Source: JAVBNW01 sp031551255
GTDB lineage: Bacteria; Bacillota; Clostridia; Christensenellales; UBA1750
DNA length: 27,284 bases
Reading direction: 5' to 3'
Assembly: GCA_031551255.1 (NCBI GenBank)
Contig: JAVBNW010000021.1
Coordinates: 1 to 27,284 of the forward strand
This document shows, piece after piece, positions 1-9,043 of this stretch. A program made the translations under genes and the position numbers. How positions within the stretch are numbered: the stretch's first letter is position 1; each line of letters starts with the position of its first letter. A model generated the notes under the pieces. It was not told where the DNA came from and ran no database searches. It saw nothing but the letters and a program-made list of their open reading frames with translations.

Positions 1-15
1 CCCCCCCCCCCCCCC
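1..15. other. Poly-C homopolymer at the window edge
   Basis: Fifteen consecutive C residues open the window and are followed by GGGG. Together with the truncated 5S rRNA at the other edge, this suggests a contig terminus or an unresolved homopolymer, not a biological signal. This is inference. Confidence 0.5.
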
Positions 16-23
16 GGGGCTCC

Positions 24-66
24 GCCCGATTGCTTCCGCTTTCCTCATTATTCAAAGCAATCGGGC
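24..66 (-). terminator. Long hairpin just downstream of the SDR gene, possible terminator
   Basis: Positions 24-35 and 55-66 form a perfect 12-bp inverted repeat (GCCCGATTGCTT and its complement) around a 19-nt loop. It lies 11 bp past the SDR stop codon, where a transcript end is expected. There is no T-tract after it on the minus strand, so it is not a classical intrinsic terminator. It could act in a Rho-dependent way or protect the 3' end. Confidence 0.4.
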
Positions 67-76
67 AGGCCCGCCT

Positions 77-898
77 CTACAGCGAAAACACCGAATATCC
101 CCCGTCGATCGGCATCACCGTGCCGGTGACAAACGACGCGCTCGGGCTGAGCAGATACACCAGCGCGCCCGTTAGCTCCTCCGGGTCTCCATAGCGCCCA
201 AAGGGCGTCTGGCGCTTGATCGTCGCGCCGCGCACGGTATCCTCGCCTGTCGCAGGGTCGACCAGCAGATTGCGGTTCTGCTCGGCCAGGAAAAAGCCCG
301 GCGCGATGCAGTTCACCCGCACCCCGGGGCAGCCGTTCTTCGCAAAATAGATCGCTAGCCACGCGGTAAAGTTGTGCACCGCCGCCTTGCCCGCGCAGTA
401 GGCCACCGTGCGCGTAAGCGCGCGGATGCCGGTCATGGAGCCGATGTTGATGATGTTACCCTGCTTTTGCTGCATCATCGCCCGCCCAAACACCTGCGAC
501 GGGAGAAGCGTGCCCAAAAAGTCAAGGTCGAACACGTAGCGCAGCGCATCTTCCTCAAGATTAAAGAAGCTCATCGGATCGGCGTCGTTGGTGACCGCTC
601 CGGGGTGGTTGCCGCCCGCGCCGTTGATGAGCGCGTCCACCCGTCCATACTTTTTCAGTATGGTTTCGAGCGCGGCATCCAAATAGCCCTTATTGCAGAC
701 ATCGCAGCCGATGCCGATCGCATCGCCGCCCTGCTTGTTCAGTTCCTCCGCCAACGCCTCCACCTTGGCGGCCGTGCGCCCCAGCAGCGCAAGCTTGCAG
801 CCGCAATCGTTCAGCGCGCGGGCCATGGCCGAGCACAGCGTTCCGGCGGCCCCAGTGATCGCGACCACTTGACCGGCGATTTCCATCGTAGGTTTCAT
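77..898 (-). CDS. SDR-family oxidoreductase, D-mannonate oxidoreductase (fructuronate reductase)-like
   Basis: This is a 273-residue NAD(P)-dependent short-chain dehydrogenase. A Rossmann entry motif, TGAAGTLC, lies at residues 15-22. The catalytic triad is Ser154 with Tyr167-x3-Lys171, and the NNAG-like segment reads INGAGG at 91-96. The GNHPGA stretch after the active-site strand, the FxLEEDALRYVFDLDFLGTL region and the C-terminal VTGTVMPIDGGY resemble, from memory, the Firmicute SDR enzymes annotated as D-mannonate oxidoreductase (UxuB-type), which interconvert D-fructuronate and D-mannonate. The ATG at 898 follows AGGAGG placed inside the end of gnd. The start lies only 4 bp past the gnd stop, so the two genes are almost certainly co-transcribed and translationally coupled. 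The SDR assignment is firm. The exact sugar acid is inferred, and gluconate/ketogluconate reductase activity is an alternative. Confidence 0.88.
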   Translation of the reverse strand: MKPTMEIAGQVVAITGAAGTLCSAMARALNDCGCKLALLGRTAAKVEALAEELNKQGGDAIGIGCDVCNKGYLDAALETILKKYGRVDALINGAGGNHPGAVTNDADPMSFFNLEEDALRYVFDLDFLGTLLPSQVFGRAMMQQKQGNIINIGSMTGIRALTRTVAYCAGKAAVHNFTAWLAIYFAKNGCPGVRVNCIAPGFFLAEQNRNLLVDPATGEDTVRGATIKRQTPFGRYGDPEELTGALVYLLSPSASFVTGTVMPIDGGYSVFSL

Positions 899-902
899 AG
901 CT

Positions 903-2321
<1,419 letters not shown>

Positions 2322-2333
2322 ATGCGTCACCTC

Positions 2334-2363
2334 TTGTCCTTTTGGCCGATTATACCATACAAT
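2334..2363 (+). promoter_or_regulatory. Weak candidate promoter for the EamA gene
   Basis: TTGTCC (2334-2339) and TACAAT (2358-2363) are separated by 18 bp on the plus strand. They overlap the divergent gnd promoter. The match is 4/6 and 5/6, so this is a tentative call. Confidence 0.3.
2349..2357 (-). promoter_or_regulatory. Extended -10 promoter of the gnd operon
   Basis: Read on the minus strand the sequence is TGGTATAAT, a perfect TGn-TATAAT extended -10, about 28 bp upstream of the gnd start codon. The -35 position is poor (GTGCGA at 17-bp spacing), which is typical of extended -10 promoters. Confidence 0.6.
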
Positions 2364-2404
2364 ATACACAATCGCACGGCAAAGAAACGATAGGGGGCTT
2401 TAGC

Positions 2405-2818
2405 ATGTGGATCCTGTACGCGCTGCTGTCGGCGGTGTTTGCGGCGCTGACGTCCATCCTGGCAAAAATGGGGCTCAAGGGGGTGGATTCCACCCTCGCG
2501 ACGGCGCTGCGCACCATCGTCGTGCTGATCATGGCATGGGGCATGGTGTTTGTGACGAGCGCGCAAAAGGGCATCGCCGCGCTTACAAAGCAAAACGTGC
2601 TGTTTCTGGTGCTGTCAGGCATAGCGACGGGCGCGTCGTGGCTATTTTACTTCCATGCGCTCAAGATAGGCGACGTTTCCAAGGTGGCGCCGATCGATAA
2701 GCTGTCCATCGTGTTCACGGTAGTATTGGCCTTCCTGCTGCTTCGCGAAACCGTCACCGTCAAGGCGATTATCGGCTGCGTGCTCATTGCCGCGGGCGCT
2801 CTGGTCATGGTGCTATAA
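2405..2818 (+). CDS. EamA/DMT-family membrane protein, single-domain
   Basis: This is a 137-residue, very hydrophobic protein with four to five predicted membrane helices, beginning directly with a helix (MWILYALLSAVFAALTSILA). The segments GVDSTLATALRT, SWLFYFHALKIGDVSKVAPIDKLS and LLLRETVTVKAIIGCVLIAAG match the EamA repeat of the drug/metabolite transporter superfamily. Only one EamA repeat is present, so the protein would have to dimerise, as the small single-repeat members are thought to do. The start at 2405 follows AGGGGG; an in-frame upstream ATG near 2342 lies before the likely promoter. The substrate cannot be read from the sequence. It is transcribed divergently from gnd. Confidence 0.9.
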   Translation: MWILYALLSAVFAALTSILAKMGLKGVDSTLATALRTIVVLIMAWGMVFVTSAQKGIAALTKQNVLFLVLSGIATGASWLFYFHALKIGDVSKVAPIDKLSIVFTVVLAFLLLRETVTVKAIIGCVLIAAGALVMVL

Positions 2819-2819
2819 T
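2811..2819 (+). promoter_or_regulatory. Extended -10 promoter overlapping the eamA stop codon
   Basis: TGCTATAAT (TGn-TATAAT) spans the last codons and stop of the EamA gene. A start of transcription about 7 bp downstream would leave a leader of roughly 35 nt before the ATG at 2862. No good -35 is seen. Confidence 0.45.
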
Positions 2820-2861
2820 CCTAGATGGGCGATCCTTCGCTCTACTATAGGAGGCGGTCGT

Positions 2862-3239
2862 ATGGGTCCGGCGGATGCTATAAAAATACTGTCCTTTCGA
2901 AATTGTGAATTGCATTGCTGCCATTTGGACGGCTATAAAAAGCAACGCGAAGCCTTTTTGAAGCGATTGACCGACATAGAAAAGTTTTTTATAGAAAAAC
3001 CGGCTGCAAACAAGTTTCGAATATGGTATAACGTCGATGAAACGTCGCTCGACGAAGCGCTGATCGCCCAAGTGGCCGCGAGCATCGCGCGCATGCAGGG
3101 CCACATTGTAAAAATCGCCCTGATCGGCGTTGGGCGTATGGGGCGATGGAGGCTGACGAAAAAGTTAAAAACGAGCCGCCTTCCCGTTCCCTATGCGTAC
3201 TTTTCCGATGCGGAAAGGGCAAAGGAATGGCTGGTATAA
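2862..3239 (+). CDS. SpoIIAA-like (STAS-like fold) protein of unknown function
   Basis: This 125-residue soluble protein starts 7 nt after a perfect AGGAGG (2849-2854). It carries an N-terminal segment (ILSFRNCELHCCHLDG), an alpha/beta pattern in the middle (FRIWYNVDETSL, IVKIALIGVGRMGRWRL) and a C-terminal YFSDAERAKEWLV. The last segment is the kind of ending seen in SpoIIAA-like proteins, where a strand is followed by a helix ending in WL. I infer a STAS-like fold from this layout alone. Three cysteines or near-cysteines (NCELHCC) sit close to the N terminus. The gene is more AT-rich at its 5' end than its neighbours. The function is unknown. Confidence 0.72.
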   Translation: MGPADAIKILSFRNCELHCCHLDGYKKQREAFLKRLTDIEKFFIEKPAANKFRIWYNVDETSLDEALIAQVAASIARMQGHIVKIALIGVGRMGRWRLTKKLKTSRLPVPYAYFSDAERAKEWLV

Positions 3240-3273
3240 CAACCCGTTTTCACCCGGGAGGGAGTGTGTGCCC

Positions 3274-3888
3274 ATGAAAAAGCAAACCGCCCGCATCGTG
3301 GCGGTCGCGCTCGCGCTGCTGCTCGCATTACCGGCCGCAGTGGCAGTTCCTTCGCTGTTTGCAAGCGAGAAAATTCCTTCGGGGGCGATCCTGTCGCCCG
3401 ACGGCAAATGGGCCGCCGCGTCGCGCGTGCGCAAGGAATATGAAAGCGATCAGGGCGTATACGAGCGGATCGAAGAGGCGCTGCTGTTCGACGCTAAAAA
3501 GGACAAGCTTCTTAAAACATACGATATCGTCGGCATCAACTTCTCGTTTTGCTGGTCCGCGAACAGCCGCTTTGCCGCCGCAAGCTTTTACGGTCGTACA
3601 TGGGGCAGCTTTCAGATCATCGACACCCAAACCCGCGAACTGCATCCTGAGCTTCCCTCGGGCGCAGTTTACGAAGCCCTGCTTGCCGCCGGCGCCACAT
3701 TTGAGTTGAATCCGTTCGGATCCGGATATGGCGTGGTGAGCGCGACGGAGTGGCTTGACGGCTCGCGCGTTTTGCTCGCCTATGCGTTCCTTGACTCGCT
3801 CGACAATACGCAAACCGGAACCATCACATACGATGTGCTCAGCGCCGAGCTATCCGATGTGCGGCAAAACACGCCACGGGGAGGGTAG
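3274..3888 (+). CDS. Exported protein with WD40/TolB-like propeller repeats, unknown function
   Basis: This is a 204-residue protein with a clear signal peptide: a basic MKKQTAR start, a hydrophobic core at residues 8-27 and a likely cut near AVAVPSLFA. No lipobox cysteine is present. The mature part has repeated beta-strand patterns typical of propeller blades: LSPDGKWAAASRV, FCWSANSRFAAASF, FQIIDTQTREL and TEWLDGSRVLLAYAF. There are too few repeats for a full propeller, so it is either a small beta-rich domain or a shortened member. The ATG at 3274 is preceded by GGGAGGGAG at 3256-3264. A GTG two codons upstream is possible but too close to the ribosome binding site. Its location outside the membrane is inferred from the signal peptide. 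Confidence 0.75.
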   Translation: MKKQTARIVAVALALLLALPAAVAVPSLFASEKIPSGAILSPDGKWAAASRVRKEYESDQGVYERIEEALLFDAKKDKLLKTYDIVGINFSFCWSANSRFAAASFYGRTWGSFQIIDTQTRELHPELPSGAVYEALLAAGATFELNPFGSGYGVVSATEWLDGSRVLLAYAFLDSLDNTQTGTITYDVLSAELSDVRQNTPRGG

Positions 3889-3898
3889 CTCCCCGCGG
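3874..3898. terminator. Hairpin between convergent genes, possible bidirectional terminator
   Basis: Positions 3874-3883 and 3889-3898 form a 10-bp stem with one mismatch (CCACGGGGAG with CTCCCCGCGG) around a 5-nt loop that contains the stop codon of the exported protein. It separates two converging genes. There is no T-tract, so terminator function is uncertain. Confidence 0.35.
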
Positions 3899-3921
3899 CG
3901 AAGTATTCGGCGCGGGCATCA

Positions 3922-4416
3922 TCAGCGGGGGCGCACGCGCTTACCGACGCGCTCCACCGCCGCCACCATCTTGCCCACGCTGGAGGCCGGGGGAAGCGCC
4001 CAACCCACCGACTGCGCCTCCGAGCGCGTTTCGCCGCCGACCGTCACTTCGTACAGCGTGCCGCCGCTGCGATCTCCGTTCGGAATGGCGATCGGCCCGG
4101 AGGGCGGCGAAATACGCACTTCCTCGGCAGCTTTTGCAAATTGCCTAAGCTCGCCAAAGGTGATAGGATACGCGGACACGAGCTCGGGCGCGTCGCGCGC
4201 GCTTGCATTCGCGGAATAAAAGCCACTGCCCTGGAAAACAAGCAGCACACTGTTGCCGTAGACCTTTAGTACGGAATACGAAGGGCCCGCCACCCCTCCC
4301 CCCGTCACGACGACTGTAGCGATGGGACGAAGCGCCGCAAGGCACAGGGCGGCGGCGAGAACGGCTGCAAGCACAATCATGCCGATGCGCCTTGGCAGAA
4401 ACCTCCTGCGATCCAT
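3922..4416 (-). CDS. Membrane-anchored protein of unknown function
   Basis: This 164-residue protein has a basic N terminus (MDRRRFLPRR), one hydrophobic helix at about residues 11-31, and a soluble domain that should lie outside the cytoplasm. The soluble part contains VLKVYGNSVLLVFQGSGF, YPITFGELRQFAKAAEEV and GGTLYEVTVGGETRSEAQ. I do not recognise a family. Two more ATG codons lie 6 and 9 nt upstream (4422 and 4425). They sit directly against the AAGGG ribosome binding site, while 4416 has a 9-nt spacing, so 4416 is preferred. The gene converges on the exported propeller protein and follows the zinc-ribbon gene with a 202-bp gap. Confidence 0.72.
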   Translation of the reverse strand: MDRRRFLPRRIGMIVLAAVLAAALCLAALRPIATVVVTGGGVAGPSYSVLKVYGNSVLLVFQGSGFYSANASARDAPELVSAYPITFGELRQFAKAAEEVRISPPSGPIAIPNGDRSGGTLYEVTVGGETRSEAQSVGWALPPASSVGKMVAAVERVGKRVRPR

Positions 4417-4618
4417 ACACATCATCCCTTCCCGGCTGCAAGCGTCAAAAACGATACGGGCGGCAAGCGCCTAGTGTTCTAACAGGGTTATGATGCACAA
4501 AGAGAATTTTTCGTCCGGCGGGAGACCTGTGCGGGGTCGTAGCCGTAGCCACACCAAGCAAAGGTCAGCAAAGCCGGGCGGGAAAAGATCGCCGGAAGCT
4601 GGAATATACCCCCCCAGA

Positions 4619-5182
4619 TCACCGACCCCCGCCGAATATCCACGCGGCGAGCGCGATCAGCGCCAGGACGGTCGAAGCGCCGACCGACGCCACAAGCGCC
4701 AACGCCCAGCGCCGCCTTAACCCATAGCGACGCGATGCCTCCTCAAACCCGGCCTCCACATCCCGCTCGCTTTCATCATCCAGCGCAGACTCGTCCGCGC
4801 ACGCCGCGAATGGGCTCTCACCCTCTTCTTTTCTCGCAAGGGCATCCGGGGAAAGGGCCGCCCGCGCATCCTGCAAGGCGGAGCGCGGCACGTAAAGATC
4901 CACGCCGTATACGCTGTAACCCATATATACATTGAGATAGTCGCCGGCCTCCCGGCTGCGCCTCAGCACGGGTATGCCCATGGATTGGAGCAGCGACGCA
5001 ATCACATCCGCTTCCCCGGCCGCCGCCGAAACAAGAAATTCCCAGGGTTCGCCGCCTTCGTAAGCGGAGGCTACTTCGCCGCATCCCGCTTCCGGCGCTT
5101 CCTCCACCAGCGCCGCGCCGCAGTCGGCGCAGCGTCCGATCCCCTCTTCGTATTCTTCTTTGCATATGGGACACCACGGCAT
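4619..5182 (-). CDS. Zinc-ribbon / DUF2007-type membrane protein
   Basis: This 187-residue protein has three recognisable parts. A zinc ribbon at the N terminus has Cys4-x2-Cys7 and Cys18-x2-Cys21. A DUF2007-like domain follows at about residues 46-110 (FLVSAAAGEADVIASLLQSM, GIPVLRRS, YGVDLYVPRSALQDARAAL); this family is described as a putative signal-transducing, PII-like fold. After an acidic linker rich in Asp and Glu comes a single C-terminal membrane helix at about 158-183. Cytoplasmic domains tethered by a C-terminal anchor are the likely topology. The ATG at 5182 follows AGGAGGG by about 7 nt. The partner and signal are unknown. Confidence 0.86.
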   Translation of the reverse strand: MPWCPICKEEYEEGIGRCADCGAALVEEAPEAGCGEVASAYEGGEPWEFLVSAAAGEADVIASLLQSMGIPVLRRSREAGDYLNVYMGYSVYGVDLYVPRSALQDARAALSPDALARKEEGESPFAACADESALDDESERDVEAGFEEASRRYGLRRRWALALVASVGASTVLALIALAAWIFGGGR

Positions 5183-5253
5183 GCCCAGCCCTCCTTACAA
5201 ATCACCTTACCGCAAAACCGCACAACGGCTATAAGGGCCTTCCCCCGCAAGCG

Positions 5254-6138
5254 TTACGAAAGCTCGTGGCGCGCGTCGTCCGTCTCATAGATCTTCTGCG
5301 TAAGCCTGGGCGTGTCGGCGATATCATACGCGGGCGTAAACGCGCGCACGAACTCGACATTCTGCAATATCTCGCGCGCCCAGCGCATGCCCACATTCGC
5401 CATGTGCACGCGCGAATCCGACAAGATGAACGACAGGCACACCCTGTACGCCTCGCCGTTTTCCAGCCACGTGGGCGCGAGCGCCTCGAGCTGGCGCTGG
5501 AACATGCCGGAGGTCATGGGCCGCATCGCGCACACGGCCAGCCCGCGCGACGACGTCTCGTCAAGAAAGTGCTGGCCCGCCGATTGGCGAATCAAGTTGT
5601 AACACACCTGGAACACGTCAAACACCTCGGCCTTCACCAGCGGTATCGCCGTCCACGCCTCCTCGGCCGTCACGCCGATATAGCGCGTAAGACCGCGGCG
5701 TTTGGCCTCCAAAAGGCCCTCCAGCGGGCCTTCTTCGAGGATATGCGTTTGCTCCTCGGGGGTAAAGCGCCCGCCGTGCAGCTGAAGCACATCCACATAG
5801 TCGGTCTTGAGGCGCTCAAGGCTTTGCTCCACGCTGCGCAGCACGTCGTCCTTGCCCCCCGTCCAGGGGCACTTGGTCGCGATGTAGCATTCGTGCCTGC
5901 GGGAGGCCGTCGCCTCGCCGATGATGCTTTCGCTGTGCCCGTTTCCGTAGCCCGGCGCGGTGTCGATGTAGTTGATGCCCGCATCCAGGGCCGCATGCAC
6001 CGTGCGCACCGCTTCTTTTTTGCCCTCCTGCGCATACGGGTCCCATCCCTGTGCGCGGTTGACGCCGGAAAACGGGTAACCTCCGAGCGCAATGGGAAAT
6101 ACGTCCATATCCGTGTTGCCGAACCGCCGTTTTTTCAT
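5254..6138 (-). CDS. Aldo/keto reductase
   Basis: This is a 294-residue NADPH-dependent oxidoreductase of the aldo/keto reductase superfamily (TIM barrel). All four catalytic residues are visible: Asp59 in YIDTAPGYG, Tyr64, Lys89 in IATKCP and His121 in LQLHGG. The N-terminal RRFGNTDMDVFPIALGG and RYIGVTAEE strands are typical. Members with a similar N terminus often carry a C-terminal iron-sulphur motif; no such cysteine cluster is present here. The ATG at 6138 follows GAGGGG by 8 nt, and the upstream ATG near 6180 was not chosen because it overlaps the likely transcription start. A strong promoter (TCGACA-17-TATAAT) lies directly upstream. The gene is divergent from polA. The natural substrate cannot be inferred. 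Confidence 0.94.
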   Translation of the reverse strand: MKKRRFGNTDMDVFPIALGGYPFSGVNRAQGWDPYAQEGKKEAVRTVHAALDAGINYIDTAPGYGNGHSESIIGEATASRRHECYIATKCPWTGGKDDVLRSVEQSLERLKTDYVDVLQLHGGRFTPEEQTHILEEGPLEGLLEAKRRGLTRYIGVTAEEAWTAIPLVKAEVFDVFQVCYNLIRQSAGQHFLDETSSRGLAVCAMRPMTSGMFQRQLEALAPTWLENGEAYRVCLSFILSDSRVHMANVGMRWAREILQNVEFVRAFTPAYDIADTPRLTQKIYETDDARHELS

Positions 6139-6184
6139 GGTGGAATCCCCTCGCCCCTCCAAAGTATCGGTCATCTCCACCTAT

Positions 6185-6213
6185 ATTATAGGTCGTTATG
6201 CGCGCGGTGTCGA
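6185..6213 (-). promoter_or_regulatory. Sigma-A-type promoter of the aldo/keto reductase gene
   Basis: On the minus strand, TCGACA (6208-6213) and TATAAT (6185-6190) are separated by exactly 17 bp. The match is 5/6 and 6/6. The predicted leader is about 40 nt. Confidence 0.7.
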
Positions 6214-6243
6214 TGTTGCACTTTTGCCGCCGCCGTGATAGCC

Positions 6244-6267
6244 TTATCGATAAATAGCATCGATAAT
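6244..6267. promoter_or_regulatory. ATCGATAA direct repeat with palindrome upstream of polA
   Basis: The 10-bp palindrome TTATCGATAA (6244-6253) is followed by a second ATCGATAA at 6260-6267, a 14-bp period between the two copies. It lies 22-45 bp upstream of the polA start. A regulator site is possible; no known consensus is claimed. Confidence 0.3.
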
Positions 6268-6288
6268 TTGTACGGCAAGGTGATGGAT

Positions 6289-8856
6289 ATGGAGAAGCTT
6301 TTACTGCTGGACGGCAACAACTTGATGTTCCGCGCGTTTTACGCATTGCCCGTGATGGAAACGCCGGACGGGCGCTTTACCAACGCCGTATACGGCTTCA
6401 TGGGCATGCTGATCCGCCTGATGGGCGACTACAAGCCCGACGCGGTGGGCGTCGCGTTCGACCTTAGCGGCCCGACGTTCCGCCACGAACAATATGCCGA
6501 GTATAAGGCGGGCAGAAAGCCCACCCCGCAAGAGCTGCGCCCGCAATTTCCACTCCTTAAAGATTTGCTGGGCAAGATCGGGGTAGCGGTGCTGGAGGCC
6601 GAGGGTTTTGAGGCGGACGATATCTTAGGCACGCTGGGCAGCCGTGCCGCCGAATATGGCGCTCAGGCGCTGCTCGTATCGGGAGATCGGGATGTCTTTC
6701 AGCTCATCGGGCCGAACGTCACGGTTCTGTATGCAAACCGCGGCGTATCCGACATCGACGCGCTGGACGACGAAAAGCTGCAAACGCGCTTTGGCTATGC
6801 CCCTTCGCGGGTGACCGACCTTAAGGCGCTCATGGGCGACGCGTCGGACAACATCCCCGGCATCCCCGGCGTCGGCGAAAAGACGGCGCTCAATTTGATC
6901 AACCACTTTGAAACCCTCGAGGACATCCTTGCGCGCCCGGAGGAAGTTCTCAAGGGCGCAATGCTAAAAAAAGTGCAGGCAGGCGCGGAGTCCGCGCGCT
7001 TTTCCAAGGAATTGGCGACGATACGGCGCGATGTACCGATCGAATTTTCGCCGAATACCTTAGCCGCGCCGGATCTTCGGTCGCAGCGCACGTACGACGC
7101 GCTGGCGGAACTTGAAATGCCCAGCCTCGTCGAGCGCCTGAAGCGCTCGGCCCCGGCCATGGTGGCGCAGCAGGGCGCTGCCGCAGCGCGCGGAACGTGG
7201 CAGCCCATTAAGCTGCTCACCACCGCGCAGGAAGCGAAGGCCTTCCTTGCCGATTTGCCCGGGGGCCCGCTCGCGCTGACGCTGTGGCCCGAAATTGAAA
7301 TCGCGGCGGGGGCAGAGCACGCGCGGCTGTGCCTGAAGCTCGACCTTTTGTCCGACGGCTTTGAGGACGGCGACGCTTACGCACTGCTTAAGGAAGCCTT
7401 GCAAGGGCGGGATGTCTACTACTGCGGGCGCAAAGCCTCCCGCGCGCATCTTGCCGCGCGGGGCATCGAAGCGCCACCCGCGCTAGGCGACGCGCTGATC
7501 GCGGGTTATCTCCTATTTACGATGGAGGGTGCGCAAACCTTATCTCCCCTCGCCGAAAAGGTGTTCGGCGAACCTGGCGAAGGGGCGGCGGTGCTTTACG
7601 ACCTTACGCAGGCCATGCACGAGCGCATCGCCGCGGAGGGAATGGAGAGGCTGTATCGCGAAATCGAGCTGCCGTTGGCCGACGTATTGTACGACATGGA
7701 GCGGGAAGGGTTTGCCGTGGATACGGCGGCTCTTAGTGCCTTGGGCGAGGGGTACGACAAACAGCTCGCCGGCATTCGCGAGGAAATCTACGCATTGGCC
7801 GGAGAGGCGTTTAACATCCTATCCCCCAAGCAGTTGGGCGAAGTCTTGTTCGTGAAGCTCGGCCTTCCTCCTCAAAAAAAGACCAAAGCCGGTTTTTCTA
7901 CGGATTCCAGTGTGCTCGAGGCGCTCGATCACCCCATCGCGCAAAAGGTGCTGGAGTACCGCGCGCTCTCCAAGCTCAAGGGCACCTACATCGACGGCTT
8001 GCTCGGCGTTATCGGCGCGGACGGGCGGGTGCACACCACATTCCACCAAACGCTGACCGCCACCGGCCGCATATCTTCGGCCGAGCCCAACTTGCAGAAC
8101 ATACCGGTAAGAACAGAACAAGGTCGGGAAATCCGCAAGGCGTTTGTGCCCGGCGCCGCCGGAAACGTGCTGGTGGACGCCGACTATTCTCAGATTGAGC
8201 TTAGGGTGCTCGCGCACATGTCGGGGGACCCGAACATGCAGGAGGCGTATCGCCTCGGGCAGGATATTCACCGCCGCACCGCGGCGGAGATCTACGGCGT
8301 GCCGATGGAGGAGGTTACGCCCACGATGCGCTCCTCCGCCAAGGCGGTCAACTTTGGCGTCGTGTACGGCATCAGCGACTTTGGGCTCGCGCGCAACACC
8401 GGCATCTCTCGCACCGAGGCGCGCGCCTTCATCGACACCTACTTCGAGCGCTATCCCCTGGTGAAGCGCTTTATGGATTCGTGCGTATCCACGGCCAAGA
8501 CGGAAGGGTATGTCACCACCCTGCTGGGCCGTCGGCGCTACTTGCCGGAGCTGAGTTCTTCCAACTACAACACCCGTTCTTTCGGCGAACGAGCGGCGAT
8601 GAACACGCCTATACAGGGCACGGCCGCGGATATCATTAAGCTTGCGATGGTAAAGGTTGCGGGCGCTCTTCGAGACGGCGGCTTCAAGGCCCGCCTGATC
8701 CTGCAAGTGCACGACGAGCTCATCGTCGACGCGCCTGCACAAGAGGCCGAGGCCGTCGAGGAGATTCTTCGCCTCGAGATGGAAAGCGCGGTGTCGCTGA
8801 GCGTGCCGTTGGAGGCCGATGTGCACGTGGGCGATACGTGGGAAAACGCGAAATAG
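6289..8856 (+). CDS. polA: DNA polymerase I
   Basis: This 855-residue protein carries out DNA repair synthesis and Okazaki fragment processing. The N-terminal 5'-3' exonuclease has DGNNLMFRAF near residue 7, EADDILG at 108-114, SGDRD at 131-135 and GDASDNIPGIPGVGEKTA. The central 3'-5' exonuclease-like domain (about 300-470) lacks the Asp-x-Glu motif: the equivalent strand reads PLALTLWPE. Proofreading is therefore probably lost, as in Bacillus and Thermus enzymes. The polymerase domain is complete, with motif A (VDADYSQIELR, about 627-636), the O-helix (KAVNFGVVYG, about 684-693) and motif C (QVHDELIVD, Asp809). The ATG at 6289 has AAGGTG at 6-nt spacing. The ATG at 6283 abuts that site, and a much longer in-frame extension back to 5266 runs antisense through the aldo/keto reductase and is not real. 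coaE and the transglycosylase follow, a common clostridial order. Confidence 0.97.
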   Translation: MEKLLLLDGNNLMFRAFYALPVMETPDGRFTNAVYGFMGMLIRLMGDYKPDAVGVAFDLSGPTFRHEQYAEYKAGRKPTPQELRPQFPLLKDLLGKIGVAVLEAEGFEADDILGTLGSRAAEYGAQALLVSGDRDVFQLIGPNVTVLYANRGVSDIDALDDEKLQTRFGYAPSRVTDLKALMGDASDNIPGIPGVGEKTALNLINHFETLEDILARPEEVLKGAMLKKVQAGAESARFSKELATIRRDVPIEFSPNTLAAPDLRSQRTYDALAELEMPSLVERLKRSAPAMVAQQGAAAARGTWQPIKLLTTAQEAKAFLADLPGGPLALTLWPEIEIAAGAEHARLCLKLDLLSDGFEDGDAYALLKEALQGRDVYYCGRKASRAHLAARGIEAPPALGDALIAGYLLFTMEGAQTLSPLAEKVFGEPGEGAAVLYDLTQAMHERIAAEGMERLYREIELPLADVLYDMEREGFAVDTAALSALGEGYDKQLAGIREEIYALAGEAFNILSPKQLGEVLFVKLGLPPQKKTKAGFSTDSSVLEALDHPIAQKVLEYRALSKLKGTYIDGLLGVIGADGRVHTTFHQTLTATGRISSAEPNLQNIPVRTEQGREIRKAFVPGAAGNVLVDADYSQIELRVLAHMSGDPNMQEAYRLGQDIHRRTAAEIYGVPMEEVTPTMRSSAKAVNFGVVYGISDFGLARNTGISRTEARAFIDTYFERYPLVKRFMDSCVSTAKTEGYVTTLLGRRRYLPELSSSNYNTRSFGERAAMNTPIQGTAADIIKLAMVKVAGALRDGGFKARLILQVHDELIVDAPAQEAEAVEEILRLEMESAVSLSVPLEADVHVGDTWENAK

Positions 8857-8857
8857 C

Positions 8858-8979
8858 CCTCCTCTTCTCAAAAAACCAACGCTTCTTGGGGGAAAGAAGA
8901 ACGAAGGCCGCGCGTTTCGTTTTCTGCTTCGTCGCTCTCAATCCATAAAAGCGCCGCAGTGCTTTTATGGAAGAGGAGG
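8858..8979. repeat. Composite hairpin element 1 (REP/BIME- or MITE-like, 122 bp)
   Basis: The ends are a perfect 10-bp inverted repeat: CCTCCTCTTC at 8858-8867 and its complement at 8970-8979. The right half contains a perfect 10-bp hairpin, CCATAAAAGC (8943-8952) pairing with 8961-8970, with tip GCCGCAGT. The left half is a decayed inverted copy. An inner inverted repeat (AGAAGAACGA-like at 8895-8905, TCGTTTTCT-like at 8917-8925) separates the halves. The element starts 2 bp after the polA stop codon. Confidence 0.7.
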
Positions 8980-9043
8980 AGCGGCGGCGGAGATTCGCAC
9001 TACGCTCTGTCTCCTTCGGCACTGCTGTGCCCGGGAGGCTGGC

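Noticed and set aside
4490..4720. 76-codon basic plus-strand frame between two minus-strand genes
   Set aside because: It is rich in Arg, Pro and Ser, has no ribosome binding site and overlaps the end of the zinc-ribbon gene antisense.
5266..6288. In-frame N-terminal extension of polA to give a 1196-residue protein
   Set aside because: It runs antisense through the aldo/keto reductase gene, has low-quality His/Arg/Leu-rich composition, and the Pol I N terminus begins naturally at the ATG near 6289 with a ribosome binding site.
7819..8871. 350-codon minus-strand frame opposite the polymerase domain of polA
   Set aside because: Antisense shadow of a well-conserved gene, with His/Arg-rich composition.
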